Assembly (NCBI RefSeq): GCF_024400535.1
Contig: NZ_CP038800.1
Span: 2,170,001 to 2,234,000 of the forward strand
Length of the DNA: 64,000 nucleotides
Direction of reading: 5' to 3'
Source: Treponema denticola
GTDB taxonomy: Bacteria > Spirochaetota > Spirochaetia > Treponematales > Treponemataceae
Positions 53,255 through 63,339 of the stretch are shown in pieces; the first letter of the stretch is position 1; each line of letters begins with the position of its first letter. Position numbers and translations under genes: made by a program. The notes under the pieces were generated by a model, which did no database searches, had not been told where the DNA came from, and saw only the letters and a program-made list of their open reading frames with translations.

Positions 53255-56200
53255 ATGAAAAGTTTAAACTCATTATCAAAGCAGCTTTTAGCAGCTCTAG
53301 TTCTTGTTTTGTCGGCATCGGTTTTTATGGCCGGTTGTAAAAAAAATGACCAAGCCTTGCAAAATGCAATGGATGATATTGAAAGCATAAGCTACGGAGC
53401 CTTAAAGCGGCTTGAGCCTATCAATGTGATTTTTAAGGAAGAAATAAAGCATCCCGAAAACCTTGAAAAGGCCTGCGTTTTAACGCCTAAGCCTTCCGGA
53501 GAATGGAAGATAATGGGTAAAAATCAAATTACCTTTACCCCCTCATCAGCCTACAGCTTTAAAACCGATCTTAACCTGGAATTGGATGTAGGCCTTCTTC
53601 TCGAAAACACCGAAAAGAAAAAGGCAATCAGCCTTACATTCAACATAGCTCATCCTGAGTTTAAACTTATATCGGGAGAACTAATCCCCGACGAAAAAAA
53701 AGAAAATATTTTTAGATTTGAGGGTATCGGCGAAACCGATATACCTGAAACCCTTGCCTCAATAGAAAAAATGCTTACTGCCGATTTAAAGATTGGAAAT
53801 TCAAAGTCAAACCCTGCTATAAAGGTTAGCCAAGGAGCCGCCTCCAATCAATATAAGATAAGCATAAAAGAGATAGGCAGAAAAAAACAAGTTCAAGAAT
53901 TGAACCTATCATGGAATTTGGAAGCTCTCGGCGGAGAGGGCTCAAGTTCTGCAAGTTTTACCGTAGCTGCTCTATCGGTTTTTCAGGTAACTTCTTTTTC
54001 TCAAGAAACGGGAAGCGAAATACAGGTAAATTTTTCAGATATGCTGGACTCTTCACAAGATTTAAGAGGCTTTATAAGACTTGAATCGTCTCCCGAAATT
54101 CCTTTTAGATACGGCATTGACGGATATAAGCTTAAAATCTTTTCACAAAACGGGCTTTTCCCCGATAATACACGCTTATCGGTACTGCCCGGCATAAAAA
54201 ACTCAAGAGGAAAAAAACTTGAAACCCAAGCCGATTTTTCCATAACGGTTGCTTGGGAAAAACCGTCAATACGCTTTACAAAGGCCGGAAACATAATTCC
54301 TGCAAAGGAAATGTCCGTCCTTGTTTCTACAAAAAATATCAGCGGCCTTATGCTGGAAGCCTTTCAGATCTACGATAAAAATATGACGCAATTTCTCCAG
54401 ATAAATACTATAGACGGAAGCTATGAGCTAAATCGCGTAGGAGAACCCGTCTGGCGGCAGAGCTTTGACCTTGAATGGAACAGCTCGATGAAAAACAAAA
54501 CGGTTCAACATTCCCTCGACATCAGCAAGCTGATAAAGAAATTCCCCGGCGGTATGTTCGAACTTCGTGCAAGTTTTACAAAAAAGCACAGCATGTATGA
54601 ATCCTCTTCCAAATCCAACGAGTTTTCGCACCTTCCCTTCCCCAAGGATATAAGCGAAATTGAAAACTTTAAAAACATCGAAACCGATTATTGGAATAAT
54701 TCCGATATAGAAGACGAAGACCGTTATAAATTTTGGTCGAACCGGGAAAACCCGAATCATCCGGCCTTTTATCTTCCGTCATACAGCAATTACTGTATGG
54801 CAATAAAAAGAATTTTGGTTTCAAACATAGGCTTATCGGCAAAAAAAGACAGGGAAGGAAAACTTTACATCAGTGCAGCCGACCTATTGACGGCCGAACC
54901 TATGAGCGGTGTAAATATAAGTTTATTTAACTTTGCTCAAAAAGAATTTGAATCGGGCAAAACCGACGGCGACGGGCTTTTAATGCTCAAAAATGAAAAC
55001 GATGCCTTCCTTATAAGAGCCGAAAAAAGCGGAGATGTAAACTGGCTTCCCCTTAATTCCGAAGTGCTTTCTACAAGTCATTTTCAAGTAGAAGGAGAGT
55101 CTTCAAAAAAAGGAGTTAAGGGTTATATTTACGGAGAACGCGGAGTTTGGCGCCCCGGAGACGATATTCATCTTGTATTTATTTTACAGGATTTGGAAAA
55201 AAATCTCCCTAAAGATTACCCTGTTAAATTCTATCTTGAAGACCCATTAGGCAAAAAAACGGATACTAAGGTTTTTACTTCTTCGGTAGACGGCTTTTAT
55301 AGGATAGATACTAAAACCAATGTTCAAGATAAAACCGGTACATGGTATGCAAGAGTTACAGCCGGAGGAAAGACCTGGTCTAAGAGCATAAAGGTTGAAT
55401 CCATTGTACCCAACCGTCTTTTTGTAAACCTTGATCCCAAAGCAAAATATTTTTCCGAAGGCTATAATCCGGCGGTGCTTGGAGGCGAGTGGCTCCATGG
55501 GGCAAAGGCTTCCGGCTTAAAGGCCGAAATTTCAGCCCGCTATGTTTTAAACCGGACACCCTTTGAAAATTATAAAAACTACAATTTTATAAATCCCGAA
55601 CTTAGCGTACAACAAGACTCAAACACAATTTGGGAAGGGACCTTAGATGATTCGGGAAAAGCCGACATAAATCTTTATCTTTCATCCGAAGCAAAAGCTC
55701 CCGGAAAACTAAAAGCGATTTTTGAAACAAGAATATACGAGCCTTCAGGCGCCTTTTCTACGGAAAACAAGGTCTTTGATTATTCGCCATATTCACGCTA
55801 TGTCGGAATGCAGATTCCTAAAAGCGATGATGAGTATAGAGATATGCTTTACACCAATAAGGACCAAACCCTGCATTTTGCGGTTTTGGATCCTGAGGGA
55901 AATCCCGTAAAAGAAGGCGTAAACTTAAGCGTAGACCTTTATAAGCTGGAATGGTATTGGTGGTGGGAAGCAGATGAAGAAAGTGCCAACTATACAAATT
56001 CAAGGTACACGCAACATATAAAAAACTGGAATATTTCGGCAAAGGGCGGAAAGGCCGAGCTTAAGATGAAGGTTACGGATGGAGATTGGGGCAGGTATTT
56101 GATTACTGTTTCAGATCCGAACGGAGGGCACAGCTCGGCTCAGGTAGTATACTTTGACTGGGAAGGATGGGCCAGCCGAAAAACAAGCGATGAGTCAAGC

Positions 56201-58810
56201 GATTCAATCATCATGCTCACAACCGATAAAGCAAAATACTATGCCGATGATACCGCCGAAATTACCTTCCCCGGATATGAGGGTGCAAAAGCCCTCATAA
56301 CGCTCGAAAAAAACGGCAGGGTTCTAAAACAAGAATGGATAAAATCCAAGGGAAAAATTTTCTCGTACAAATTAAAACTTGATCCTTCGATGGCTCCGAA
56401 CATCTACGCCCATGTAAGTTTAATACAGGAGCACAGCCAGACAAAAAACAGTCTGCCTATAAGAATGTACGGCATAACCCCTGTAATGATTGAAAACAAA
56501 TTATCAAGACTAAGTCCCGTGATACAAGCGGAACCGAGCTATGAACCCAACAGCAAGGTTTCGTTTACGGTAAGCGAAGAAAAGGGAAGACCTATGACAT
56601 TTACCGTTGCCGTTGTAGACGAAGGACTCTTAGGTCTTACAGCCTTCCATACAGGAAATCCTTGGGACAGCTTTTATAAAAAAGAGTCCTCGCAAATTAC
56701 CTCTTGGGATGTTTATAAATATGTAATCGGAGCCTACAGCGGCAATATAGAATCGATTCTCTCGGTCGGAGGAGGAGGCTTTATAGATAACAAGACCTCA
56801 AAGAATGCGGAGCGTTTTAAACCCATTGTTTACTTTTTCGGCCCCTTTGAAATCAAAGCAAAGGAAAAGAAAACAATCGAATTCGATCTTCCTCAGTATA
56901 TCGGAGCCTTGCGCATTATGGCAGTTGCAGGAAAGGACGGAGCCTATGGCATAAAAGAAGAAACCGTAAAGGTAAAAAGCGATCTTATCGTAATGCCTAC
57001 CCTTCCCCGCACCATGGGAATAGGAGAAACAATCGAGGTTCCCGTAACAGTCTTTAACGGAACTTCTTCCGAAAAAAAGGCAAAGGTAGTTTTAAAAAGC
57101 GAGGGAGCTATAAATATAAGCGAAACAAAAGAGTTAAGTATCCCTGCAAATTCCGACTCTTCCGTTTTCTTTAAGGTAAAAACGGATAAGGGAGGCATTG
57201 CAAAATTCACGGCGGAAGCCTCGGCCTCAGGCATTTCAAAAACGGCAAAGGCCTTTACCGAAATAGATGTGCTTTCCAGAGGAATACCCTACTCTACAGT
57301 CGAGCTTATAAATATTGAAGCAGGAAAAACATTTGCTAAAACCGTTCCTCTAAAAGGTGAAAACGGAACAAAGAGTTTAAGCGTAGAAATTTCTCAAATG
57401 CCGGCCCTAGGACTTGAAAACCGCCTGGCCTATCTTTTAGGTTATCCTTACGGCTGTATCGAACAGATAACATCTAAGGCCTTCCCTCAATTATACCTAA
57501 ACACGATAACGGCCTTAGACCAAACGGAAATCGACAAGGCAAAGAGCAATGTAAACTCGGTTCTAAACCGATACATAAACTATCAGCTTAGGTCGGGCGG
57601 ATTCAGCTATTGGCCGGGCGGCGGATATGAAACTTCGTGGGCTACAAACTATGCAGGTCACTTTATGGTCGAAGCAAAAAAGGCCGGCTATGAAGTAAAC
57701 GACAGCATCTATCAAAGCTGGCTTTCCCACCAAATCGACATGGCAAAAAATTGGGCAGGCACCTATGCGGACAGCATGGAAACTCAGGCCTACCGCCTAT
57801 ACACCCTTGCCCTTGCTGGTAAACCCGAAATAGGAGCTATGAACCGCTTAAAAAATATGGAGCAAAACCTCAACTCCGTATCAAAGGCCTTCCTCGCAAA
57901 TGCTTACAGTCTTGCAGGCCACAGCAGTACGGCCAAGGCAATGCTCGAAAAGCTCTATGAGCCGACCACAGTTTATAGGAGCACGGGCGGAAACTATTCG
58001 TCCAATATCAGAGACTTGGCTTTAATCTTAAATGCTTACACCACGGTCGGAGAAACCTCAAGGACTACAAATCTTATTTCAAAGCTTGCTAAAATTTCTT
58101 CAAGCAACGATTGGCTTTCGACACAGGAAACGGCTTGGATTCTTTTAGCCTTAGCCCCTCACTACGCCTTCGACAAAAATAAGAGTGCAAACTATGAGAT
58201 TGTAACCGAAGAAAATGTAATCAAGGACAAATTGAATAATACATCTAAACTCCATAATATTCCTGTAAATACCGAAACGGCAAAAAAGATGGAAATTAAG
58301 AATACGGGAAATACACCTATCTTCGCTGCTATAAACACGGCAGGAAAACTTAACCCGGGAAGCGAAACCCGTATCGAAGAAAACTTAAAACTTTCGGTTG
58401 TATATCAAAACGAGGATGATCAAGAAGTTTCGCCCGAGACCTTAAAAAAAGGACAGAGGTTTAAGATGAGGGTAAGAGTCGACAATAAGACTCAAGGCGC
58501 CCTTGAAAACCTTACCCTTTCAATCCCCATTCCGACAGGCTGGGAAATTACAAACACAAGACTCGGAGGCGATGATGATACGGATTCGGAAGACGAGCGC
58601 AACACAAGGCAATTATATGACTTCCAAGATTTAAAGGATACTCATATTTACACTCACTTTGCCTTGGACGGCTACGGCACAAAGGACTTTGAGTTTACGG
58701 GAACCGTAACATACGGAGGAGAATACTATATACCGGCAATCTTTGTCGAGGCTATGTACGATTATGCTTACAGGGTAGTCATCCCCGGCACAAGGCTCAA
58801 AGCTTTTTAA
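53255..58810 (+). CDS. Alpha-2-macroglobulin family lipoprotein
   Basis: The 1851-residue protein has a lipoprotein signal (FMAGC) and the bacterial alpha-2-macroglobulin order: repeated MG beta domains, an MG3-like region with GVKGYIYGERGVWRPGDDIH, the A2M region AVVDEGLLGLT, and a thioester motif at about residue 1401 (GCIEQ) in the TED domain, followed by the helical TED repeats (GGFSYWPGG, YPYGC) and a C-terminal receptor-like domain. Bacterial A2M is thought to trap attacking proteases in the periplasm or on the cell surface. The usual partner penicillin-binding protein 1C is not next to it; the next gene is an ABC exporter. Confidence 0.93.
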   Translation: MKSLNSLSKQLLAALVLVLSASVFMAGCKKNDQALQNAMDDIESISYGALKRLEPINVIFKEEIKHPENLEKACVLTPKPSGEWKIMGKNQITFTPSSAYSFKTDLNLELDVGLLLENTEKKKAISLTFNIAHPEFKLISGELIPDEKKENIFRFEGIGETDIPETLASIEKMLTADLKIGNSKSNPAIKVSQGAASNQYKISIKEIGRKKQVQELNLSWNLEALGGEGSSSASFTVAALSVFQVTSFSQETGSEIQVNFSDMLDSSQDLRGFIRLESSPEIPFRYGIDGYKLKIFSQNGLFPDNTRLSVLPGIKNSRGKKLETQADFSITVAWEKPSIRFTKAGNIIPAKEMSVLVSTKNISGLMLEAFQIYDKNMTQFLQINTIDGSYELNRVGEPVWRQSFDLEWNSSMKNKTVQHSLDISKLIKKFPGGMFELRASFTKKHSMYESSSKSNEFSHLPFPKDISEIENFKNIETDYWNNSDIEDEDRYKFWSNRENPNHPAFYLPSYSNYCMAIKRILVSNIGLSAKKDREGKLYISAADLLTAEPMSGVNISLFNFAQKEFESGKTDGDGLLMLKNENDAFLIRAEKSGDVNWLPLNSEVLSTSHFQVEGESSKKGVKGYIYGERGVWRPGDDIHLVFILQDLEKNLPKDYPVKFYLEDPLGKKTDTKVFTSSVDGFYRIDTKTNVQDKTGTWYARVTAGGKTWSKSIKVESIVPNRLFVNLDPKAKYFSEGYNPAVLGGEWLHGAKASGLKAEISARYVLNRTPFENYKNYNFINPELSVQQDSNTIWEGTLDDSGKADINLYLSSEAKAPGKLKAIFETRIYEPSGAFSTENKVFDYSPYSRYVGMQIPKSDDEYRDMLYTNKDQTLHFAVLDPEGNPVKEGVNLSVDLYKLEWYWWWEADEESANYTNSRYTQHIKNWNISAKGGKAELKMKVTDGDWGRYLITVSDPNGGHSSAQVVYFDWEGWASRKTSDESSDSIIMLTTDKAKYYADDTAEITFPGYEGAKALITLEKNGRVLKQEWIKSKGKIFSYKLKLDPSMAPNIYAHVSLIQEHSQTKNSLPIRMYGITPVMIENKLSRLSPVIQAEPSYEPNSKVSFTVSEEKGRPMTFTVAVVDEGLLGLTAFHTGNPWDSFYKKESSQITSWDVYKYVIGAYSGNIESILSVGGGGFIDNKTSKNAERFKPIVYFFGPFEIKAKEKKTIEFDLPQYIGALRIMAVAGKDGAYGIKEETVKVKSDLIVMPTLPRTMGIGETIEVPVTVFNGTSSEKKAKVVLKSEGAINISETKELSIPANSDSSVFFKVKTDKGGIAKFTAEASASGISKTAKAFTEIDVLSRGIPYSTVELINIEAGKTFAKTVPLKGENGTKSLSVEISQMPALGLENRLAYLLGYPYGCIEQITSKAFPQLYLNTITALDQTEIDKAKSNVNSVLNRYINYQLRSGGFSYWPGGGYETSWATNYAGHFMVEAKKAGYEVNDSIYQSWLSHQIDMAKNWAGTYADSMETQAYRLYTLALAGKPEIGAMNRLKNMEQNLNSVSKAFLANAYSLAGHSSTAKAMLEKLYEPTTVYRSTGGNYSSNIRDLALILNAYTTVGETSRTTNLISKLAKISSSNDWLSTQETAWILLALAPHYAFDKNKSANYEIVTEENVIKDKLNNTSKLHNIPVNTETAKKMEIKNTGNTPIFAAINTAGKLNPGSETRIEENLKLSVVYQNEDDQEVSPETLKKGQRFKMRVRVDNKTQGALENLTLSIPIPTGWEITNTRLGGDDDTDSEDERNTRQLYDFQDLKDTHIYTHFALDGYGTKDFEFTGTVTYGGEYYIPAIFVEAMYDYAYRVVIPGTRLKAF

Positions 58811-58866
58811 AAAATTTTAATGGCTCTTGCTTGATAAGTAAGAGCCATTTTACCGTTTTAGGATTT

Positions 58867-60549
58867 ATGAAACTATTTTTTAAATACTGTAAAGAAATTT
58901 GGAAAGAAAATAAGGCCTTGGTTTCTCTTATCTATTTTTTAACATTCCTCCTCGCCTGCGTAGAAATAAGCCTGCCCCTCTTTTTTAAATTGCTTATCGA
59001 TAAAATAAGGGAGGGAATAAGAGGCGGCTCCTTTGCTATCTATCTTCTTTTATATATTTGCTGTTTACTGGCAGGAAACCTTTTAAATGTTTTTTGGTAT
59101 CAATTATTGGACAAGGCCGGAGGGATAATTTTACTGCGGATCCGCAATAAACTTTTTAAGAGCATCATAAATGCTCCTTTTCAAAGGATAAGCAATACCG
59201 GAAGAGAAAAGATTAAAAATATTTTATTCAATGATACCATGAGCGTTTTTTCAAGCTTAACGCTTTTCCGAATCCGCATCTTTTCAAATCTTTTAATGCT
59301 TGCTCTATTTTTAATTTTTGTTTCAATCTTAAATCCTTCTTTGGGAGGTTTACTCTTTCTTATGGCCGGCACAGGATTTTTGATTTCTTTACTGGCAAGA
59401 AAAACCATAAAAAAGAATTCTCAAAATGTAAACGCAGAATTAAAAAAAACTAATGCCCTTACAAATTCCTTTATAGATTCAATCGAACTGTTTAAGACAA
59501 ACGATTTAGAAGGCTACATTGAAGAAAAACATAAAAAAATGCTTAAAAATTTTATCAAGCTTGCCCGCAAAAACGATTTTACCCAAGTCTTTTTAAAAAA
59601 TATTTTGGCAAACATCAATATGGTTTTTACCCTCCTCGCCCTATCCTTGGTTATAGTTTTAGGTAAAAATACATCAACAGGCGACTTATTATTTTTATTT
59701 TTTATATCAAACATGATCTTCTCTTTCAGTACTCAAACCGAGCAATTGATCTCTGCCTTTTATGCAAACCTTCCCGCATTTGAACACATTGAAGAAATAC
59801 TACAACTTGACAAAAAAGACACGGAAGAAAAAACTTTCAAATGGGAAAGCTTACAATCTCTTTCGTTTGAAAATTTTTCCTTTGATTATAATCTTGATAA
59901 TGATAAAAAGCCGGCGAGTACGCAAATGCCTGCTCCCTTAGTAAATAATCTCAATATGACTTTTTATCCGGGGGATAGAGTAAGAATCTGCGGTAAAAAC
60001 GGAAGCGGAAAGACTGCTCTTTTAAAACTTTTAGCAGGTCTTCTTGAAGCCTCAAGCGGCTCAATCCTCATCAACGGAAAAAACATCAAAGAATATTTAT
60101 CTCAATTTAAAAAGAATAAAATTCTTTATATAAGTCAAGATGAGTTCATTCTCAACGAAACAATCGAAAAATATTTTAAAGTAATGAAAACAGGCCTTAA
60201 GACAGAAGAAATCTCCGCTTTTTTGCAAGACTGGGATTTTTCCAAAACAAAAAATGATGAAGACATTTTAAACTTTATCCTCGAAGACAATGCAAAAAAT
60301 ATTTCCGGAGGCATGAGAAAAAAGCTCCTTGCCCTAAAACTCTTTGCCCGAGCAAAGGAAGCCGATATAATACTCATAGACGAAATCGAAGCCGGAATGG
60401 ATATTCAAACCATTAAACGCTACCGCAGTGAAAGAAACAGACTTTTAGGCAATTCTCAAGCAAAGATAGTCTTTGAAATTAGTCATACCGAGGATGAAGA
60501 CGATTTTTTTACACGCCTTCTTAAAATCGAGTCAGGGAAAATATATTAA
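58867..60549 (+). CDS. ABC transporter, fused membrane and ATPase domains
   Basis: The 560-residue half-transporter has six membrane segments (residues about 10-290) and an ATPase domain with Walker A GKNGSGKTALL (about residue 379), signature NISGGMRKK and Walker B ADIILIDEIEAGMD. This is the exporter type that works as a dimer. The signature ISGGMRKK departs from the usual LSGGQ, and the Walker B Glu is present. Substrate unknown. AGGA precedes ATG 58867; the gene follows the A2M gene by 56 bases and ends before a strong bidirectional terminator. Confidence 0.9.
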   Translation: MKLFFKYCKEIWKENKALVSLIYFLTFLLACVEISLPLFFKLLIDKIREGIRGGSFAIYLLLYICCLLAGNLLNVFWYQLLDKAGGIILLRIRNKLFKSIINAPFQRISNTGREKIKNILFNDTMSVFSSLTLFRIRIFSNLLMLALFLIFVSILNPSLGGLLFLMAGTGFLISLLARKTIKKNSQNVNAELKKTNALTNSFIDSIELFKTNDLEGYIEEKHKKMLKNFIKLARKNDFTQVFLKNILANINMVFTLLALSLVIVLGKNTSTGDLLFLFFISNMIFSFSTQTEQLISAFYANLPAFEHIEEILQLDKKDTEEKTFKWESLQSLSFENFSFDYNLDNDKKPASTQMPAPLVNNLNMTFYPGDRVRICGKNGSGKTALLKLLAGLLEASSGSILINGKNIKEYLSQFKKNKILYISQDEFILNETIEKYFKVMKTGLKTEEISAFLQDWDFSKTKNDEDILNFILEDNAKNISGGMRKKLLALKLFARAKEADIILIDEIEAGMDIQTIKRYRSERNRLLGNSQAKIVFEISHTEDEDDFFTRLLKIESGKIY

Positions 60550-60577
60550 ATTAGCCGGCATAAACTAAGCATAAAAA

Positions 60578-60609
60578 AAGCCCCCTTGCCTTAGAGGCTT
60601 GGGGGCTTT
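60578..60609. terminator. Bidirectional terminator between the exporter and grdB
   Basis: A 9-bp stem AAAGCCCCC/GGGGGCTTT (arms 60578-60586 and 60601-60609) with inner CC/GG pairs serves both converging genes. Confidence 0.9.
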
Positions 60610-60625
60610 AGTTTAAAAAGCTAAA

Positions 60626-61921
60626 TTAAAAAACGGTTTGCTCTGAAATAGGTGTTTCAAGAGCTTTTAATGCTTTTTCAACAAGTGATCGGCGGAGTTT
60701 TTTCTCATCTGCGTCGTTCATTTTAGGATCACCGAGCGGGTGAGGAATAGCTACAGCCGGCACAATTCTGTTAGCACCAACAGTCTTTGAGATAGGAACA
60801 ACAGTTGCAATATGTACTACCGGGAGGAATCTCTCGATTTCTTTAACCATCGTTGCACCGCAACGAGTACATGTGCCTCACGTAGAGGTAAGAATTACAG
60901 CCTGCACTCCATCTTTTACAAGTTTTTGAACAATTTCTTCGGCAAATTTCTTTGCACGCTTTACAGCGGTACCGTTTCCTACCGTTGTATAGTACTTGTC
61001 ATGAAGCTTTCCGATCTTTCCCTCTTTTTCCATGTCGCGCAAAACGTCTACAGGAAGAACCCTGTTGGGGTTTGCGTTACAATAGGTCGGGTCATATCCG
61101 CCGTGAGCCGTTTCACTGTCTTTTGATGAAAGAGCAGCCATACCTGCGATTGAATATTCGCCGTAGTGTGAAGCGTTTGAAGCTTCAATGTGGTCGGGGT
61201 TACCCTTGGGTACAACACCGCCTGAGGTTACCAATGCAACCTTTGCCTTGGTAATATCCTTAACGGGAGGCTGAGGAGGGACTCTGTCGAATACGGGCAT
61301 CGGATATTCGGTTACGAATTCTTCACCCTTAATCTTCTTGATGAGCATGTCAACAGCTCTCTTTGCACCTCTTTCTTCTGCAAAGTAGTTTTGGCGTACG
61401 CCTCTGGGTAAGAGACCTTCTTTTTCAGGGCAGCAAATTTTTTCGCCCTTTAAAAGTTTTTTAGCCAAAGCTCCGATAGCAGGAACAGCTTCTCTCATGC
61501 TTACAGCAGAGTTGCCTGTCTTGATTGTGTACATAAAGGCTTTGAATACATCATAACCGGGGTTTTCTTCATAGAGACCAGAAATAGCGGGGATTCCAAG
61601 CTCAAAAGCAACCTTTGCTGCGTTACCGCAAGCCATACCGTATCGTCCGGCGTTAAATCCGGGACCGGCGATAAGAAGGTCTGCTTTTGTATCTGTAAGA
61701 ACTTTTTTTACGAATGCAATAGCTTCTTCTTCGTGCTCGTTAAAAAAGTTATCACCGCAGATAATGGTCTTGACGATCTTTCCTGCATCTCCTAAAGCAC
61801 CTTGAATTCCGGTACCGGGACCTGCTGTTCCGTCAATAACCTCCGGTTTGTAGTCAGCCATGTCTTCTCCGCCCTTTCCGGCAAAGAACTGATTGATATA
61901 ATGAACAATTACTTTACTCAT
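60626..61921 (-). CDS. grdB: Glycine reductase component B, selenoprotein subunit GrdB
   Basis: GrdB is the substrate-specific selenoprotein of glycine (or betaine/sarcosine-type) reductase component B, which with GrdE and GrdA reduces glycine to acetyl phosphate and ammonia. From ATG 61921 (AAGGAG upstream) the frame reaches TGA at 60878-60880, codon 348, and continues to 60626, 431 residues in all when UGA is Sec; the local motif is LTSTUGTCTRCG, the known active-site context. Conserved parts are HYINQFFAGKGGEDMADYKP, ICGDNFFNE and LIAGPGFNAGRYGMACG. Reading the gene as two pieces around the UGA is wrong. A SECIS hairpin follows. It is 11 bases after grdE and shares its promoter. Partners grdA, grdC and grdD are elsewhere. 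Confidence 0.95.
60850..60866 (-). promoter_or_regulatory. Bacterial SECIS hairpin for grdB
   Basis: Eleven bases after the grdB UGA, TCGTTGC pairs with GCAACGA (7 bp) around a GGT loop. Spacing and the TGC-GGT-GCA core are the same as for the selD element. Confidence 0.8.
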
Positions 61922-61932
61922 AGCTTAACTCC

Positions 61933-63222
61933 TTATAGTCCTCTTGCGCTAAGATTCCAGAATCCGAGCTCGTTTGTAGCACCGGTAATAACCTGAATTT
62001 CAGCTTCGATTGTTCCGTCGGCATGTAAACTTCCGTCCCAAGCACCTGCAATAACATTTGCCTGTTTTACATCTCCGATGATGGTCTTCATCGGGGGAAG
62101 TTTTACAACAGCGTTTGCGTTTCCGTTAGAAACTACAGCATTTCCTAAGGGGTTCGAGTCAGCAAGAGACTGACTTGCACCGTCTTGACCGGCATATTCG
62201 TCGGTTACGAGAACGGTCTTGATACCCATTTCTTCGATCTTGCGGCAGTTCATGATCAAGTCGGCATCGGGGTTTCCGAAACCTTCTTCAGAAACGATAA
62301 CTGCATCGCAGCCGAGCATCTGAGCCAACTTTGCTGAAAGGTTAGAAGATCTTTCCTTGTCTGCAAGAGTAACGTTTTCGTTTGTAACAATTACACCCAT
62401 GAAGTTGATGTCTTTTCCGTGTCTCTTATAGAGTTCATGGATAATGGGGCTGTTCTGGTGAACATAGGTCGGGTTTTTATCGCATGCAGAAACGCAGTTA
62501 CCGCTTACGATTGCACCGTCCATAACTTCTGTGGGGTACATCATGGTGGGAAGAATCTGCTTTACATCGACACCGTAGTAGTAGGTATCGTGTAAAAGTC
62601 CCTGACTCTGGAGCATGTAAACATAGCCTACCTTGGGAAGGTTGGGATATTGTTTAGCCTGCTCTACGAAGGGAAGTGTTTCGTAGGTTTCTACAGAAGC
62701 GGGTTTTACGTTTTTAGCAGCTTCTCCGAGGTATCGGGCTGTTTTTAAGCCCATAAGGCGTAAGGCCTTCTCTTTAATAGCACGGGTAACATCGTCTTGG
62801 ATTTTGCAATCAACAACGAGGTTTACGGTCTTTGAGAAGGGTGTATATTCAGCACCCGGACCGCTCATGTCGATGATACCTTCCTGGAAACCAACAACGG
62901 TTCCGGTTGTAACTACAGCAGCACCCTTCAATACGTGGGTTTTACCTGCTCCAACAACAGCCTCTTCACCGGTAAAGAAACCGGGGAAGCAAACGCCGCT
63001 GCCTTCTACCTTGCATCGGGGTTCAAGAACATCTTTTACAGGGATAATTCGGGTATTGTCGCCGGGCTTTGCAATGTGCAATTCAACGCCGGTTACAAGC
63101 GGATCTTCCTTGATAAGAGCCTCAAGTTCAGCTTTGTTTACTTCAAGGCATGTTCCGTTAACGGCAGTTTTGTTTCCAAATTTCATGTCGTTAATGGGTA
63201 TAATACCTAATTCAAGTTTCAC
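61933..63222 (-). CDS. grdE: Glycine reductase component B, GrdE proprotein
   Basis: GrdE carries a pyruvoyl-type cofactor made by self-cleavage at a Cys; it binds glycine as a Schiff base and passes it to GrdB. The 429-residue protein has GTCLEVNKAELEALIKEDP, GAEYTPFSKTVNLVV and IVSGNCVSACDKNP, where the Cys of GNC (about residue 243) is the expected cleavage point, then VVSEEGFGNPDADLIMN and VITGATNELGFWNLSARG. The GTG start at 63222 is set by AGGAGGT (63228-63234); a Met nine codons earlier overlaps that site. It forms a two-gene operon with grdB. Confidence 0.95.
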   Translation of the reverse strand: MKLELGIIPINDMKFGNKTAVNGTCLEVNKAELEALIKEDPLVTGVELHIAKPGDNTRIIPVKDVLEPRCKVEGSGVCFPGFFTGEEAVVGAGKTHVLKGAAVVTTGTVVGFQEGIIDMSGPGAEYTPFSKTVNLVVDCKIQDDVTRAIKEKALRLMGLKTARYLGEAAKNVKPASVETYETLPFVEQAKQYPNLPKVGYVYMLQSQGLLHDTYYYGVDVKQILPTMMYPTEVMDGAIVSGNCVSACDKNPTYVHQNSPIIHELYKRHGKDINFMGVIVTNENVTLADKERSSNLSAKLAQMLGCDAVIVSEEGFGNPDADLIMNCRKIEEMGIKTVLVTDEYAGQDGASQSLADSNPLGNAVVSNGNANAVVKLPPMKTIIGDVKQANVIAGAWDGSLHADGTIEAEIQVITGATNELGFWNLSARGL

Positions 63223-63270
63223 TTTTGACCTCCTATTATTTTTAGTCAATAGATTGATTACTTTGCTTTT

Positions 63271-63299
63271 ATTATAACAGGAATTAAGTATATAGTCAA
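63271..63299 (-). promoter_or_regulatory. Promoter of the grdE-grdB operon
   Basis: Minus-strand TTGACT (63299-63294), a 17-base spacer and TATAAT (63276-63271) precede grdE, leaving a normal leader of about 40 nt with AGGAGGT. Confidence 0.75.
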
Positions 63300-63339
63300 T
63301 TCTAAAATTTGAATTTATGAGTATAAAATGAGTAAAATT

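Noticed and set aside
60626-60850. A separate small gene, with grdB ending at 60878
   Set aside because: The two frames are in phase, joined by a TGA at the known Sec position of GrdB, and the apparent ATG lies inside the SECIS region.
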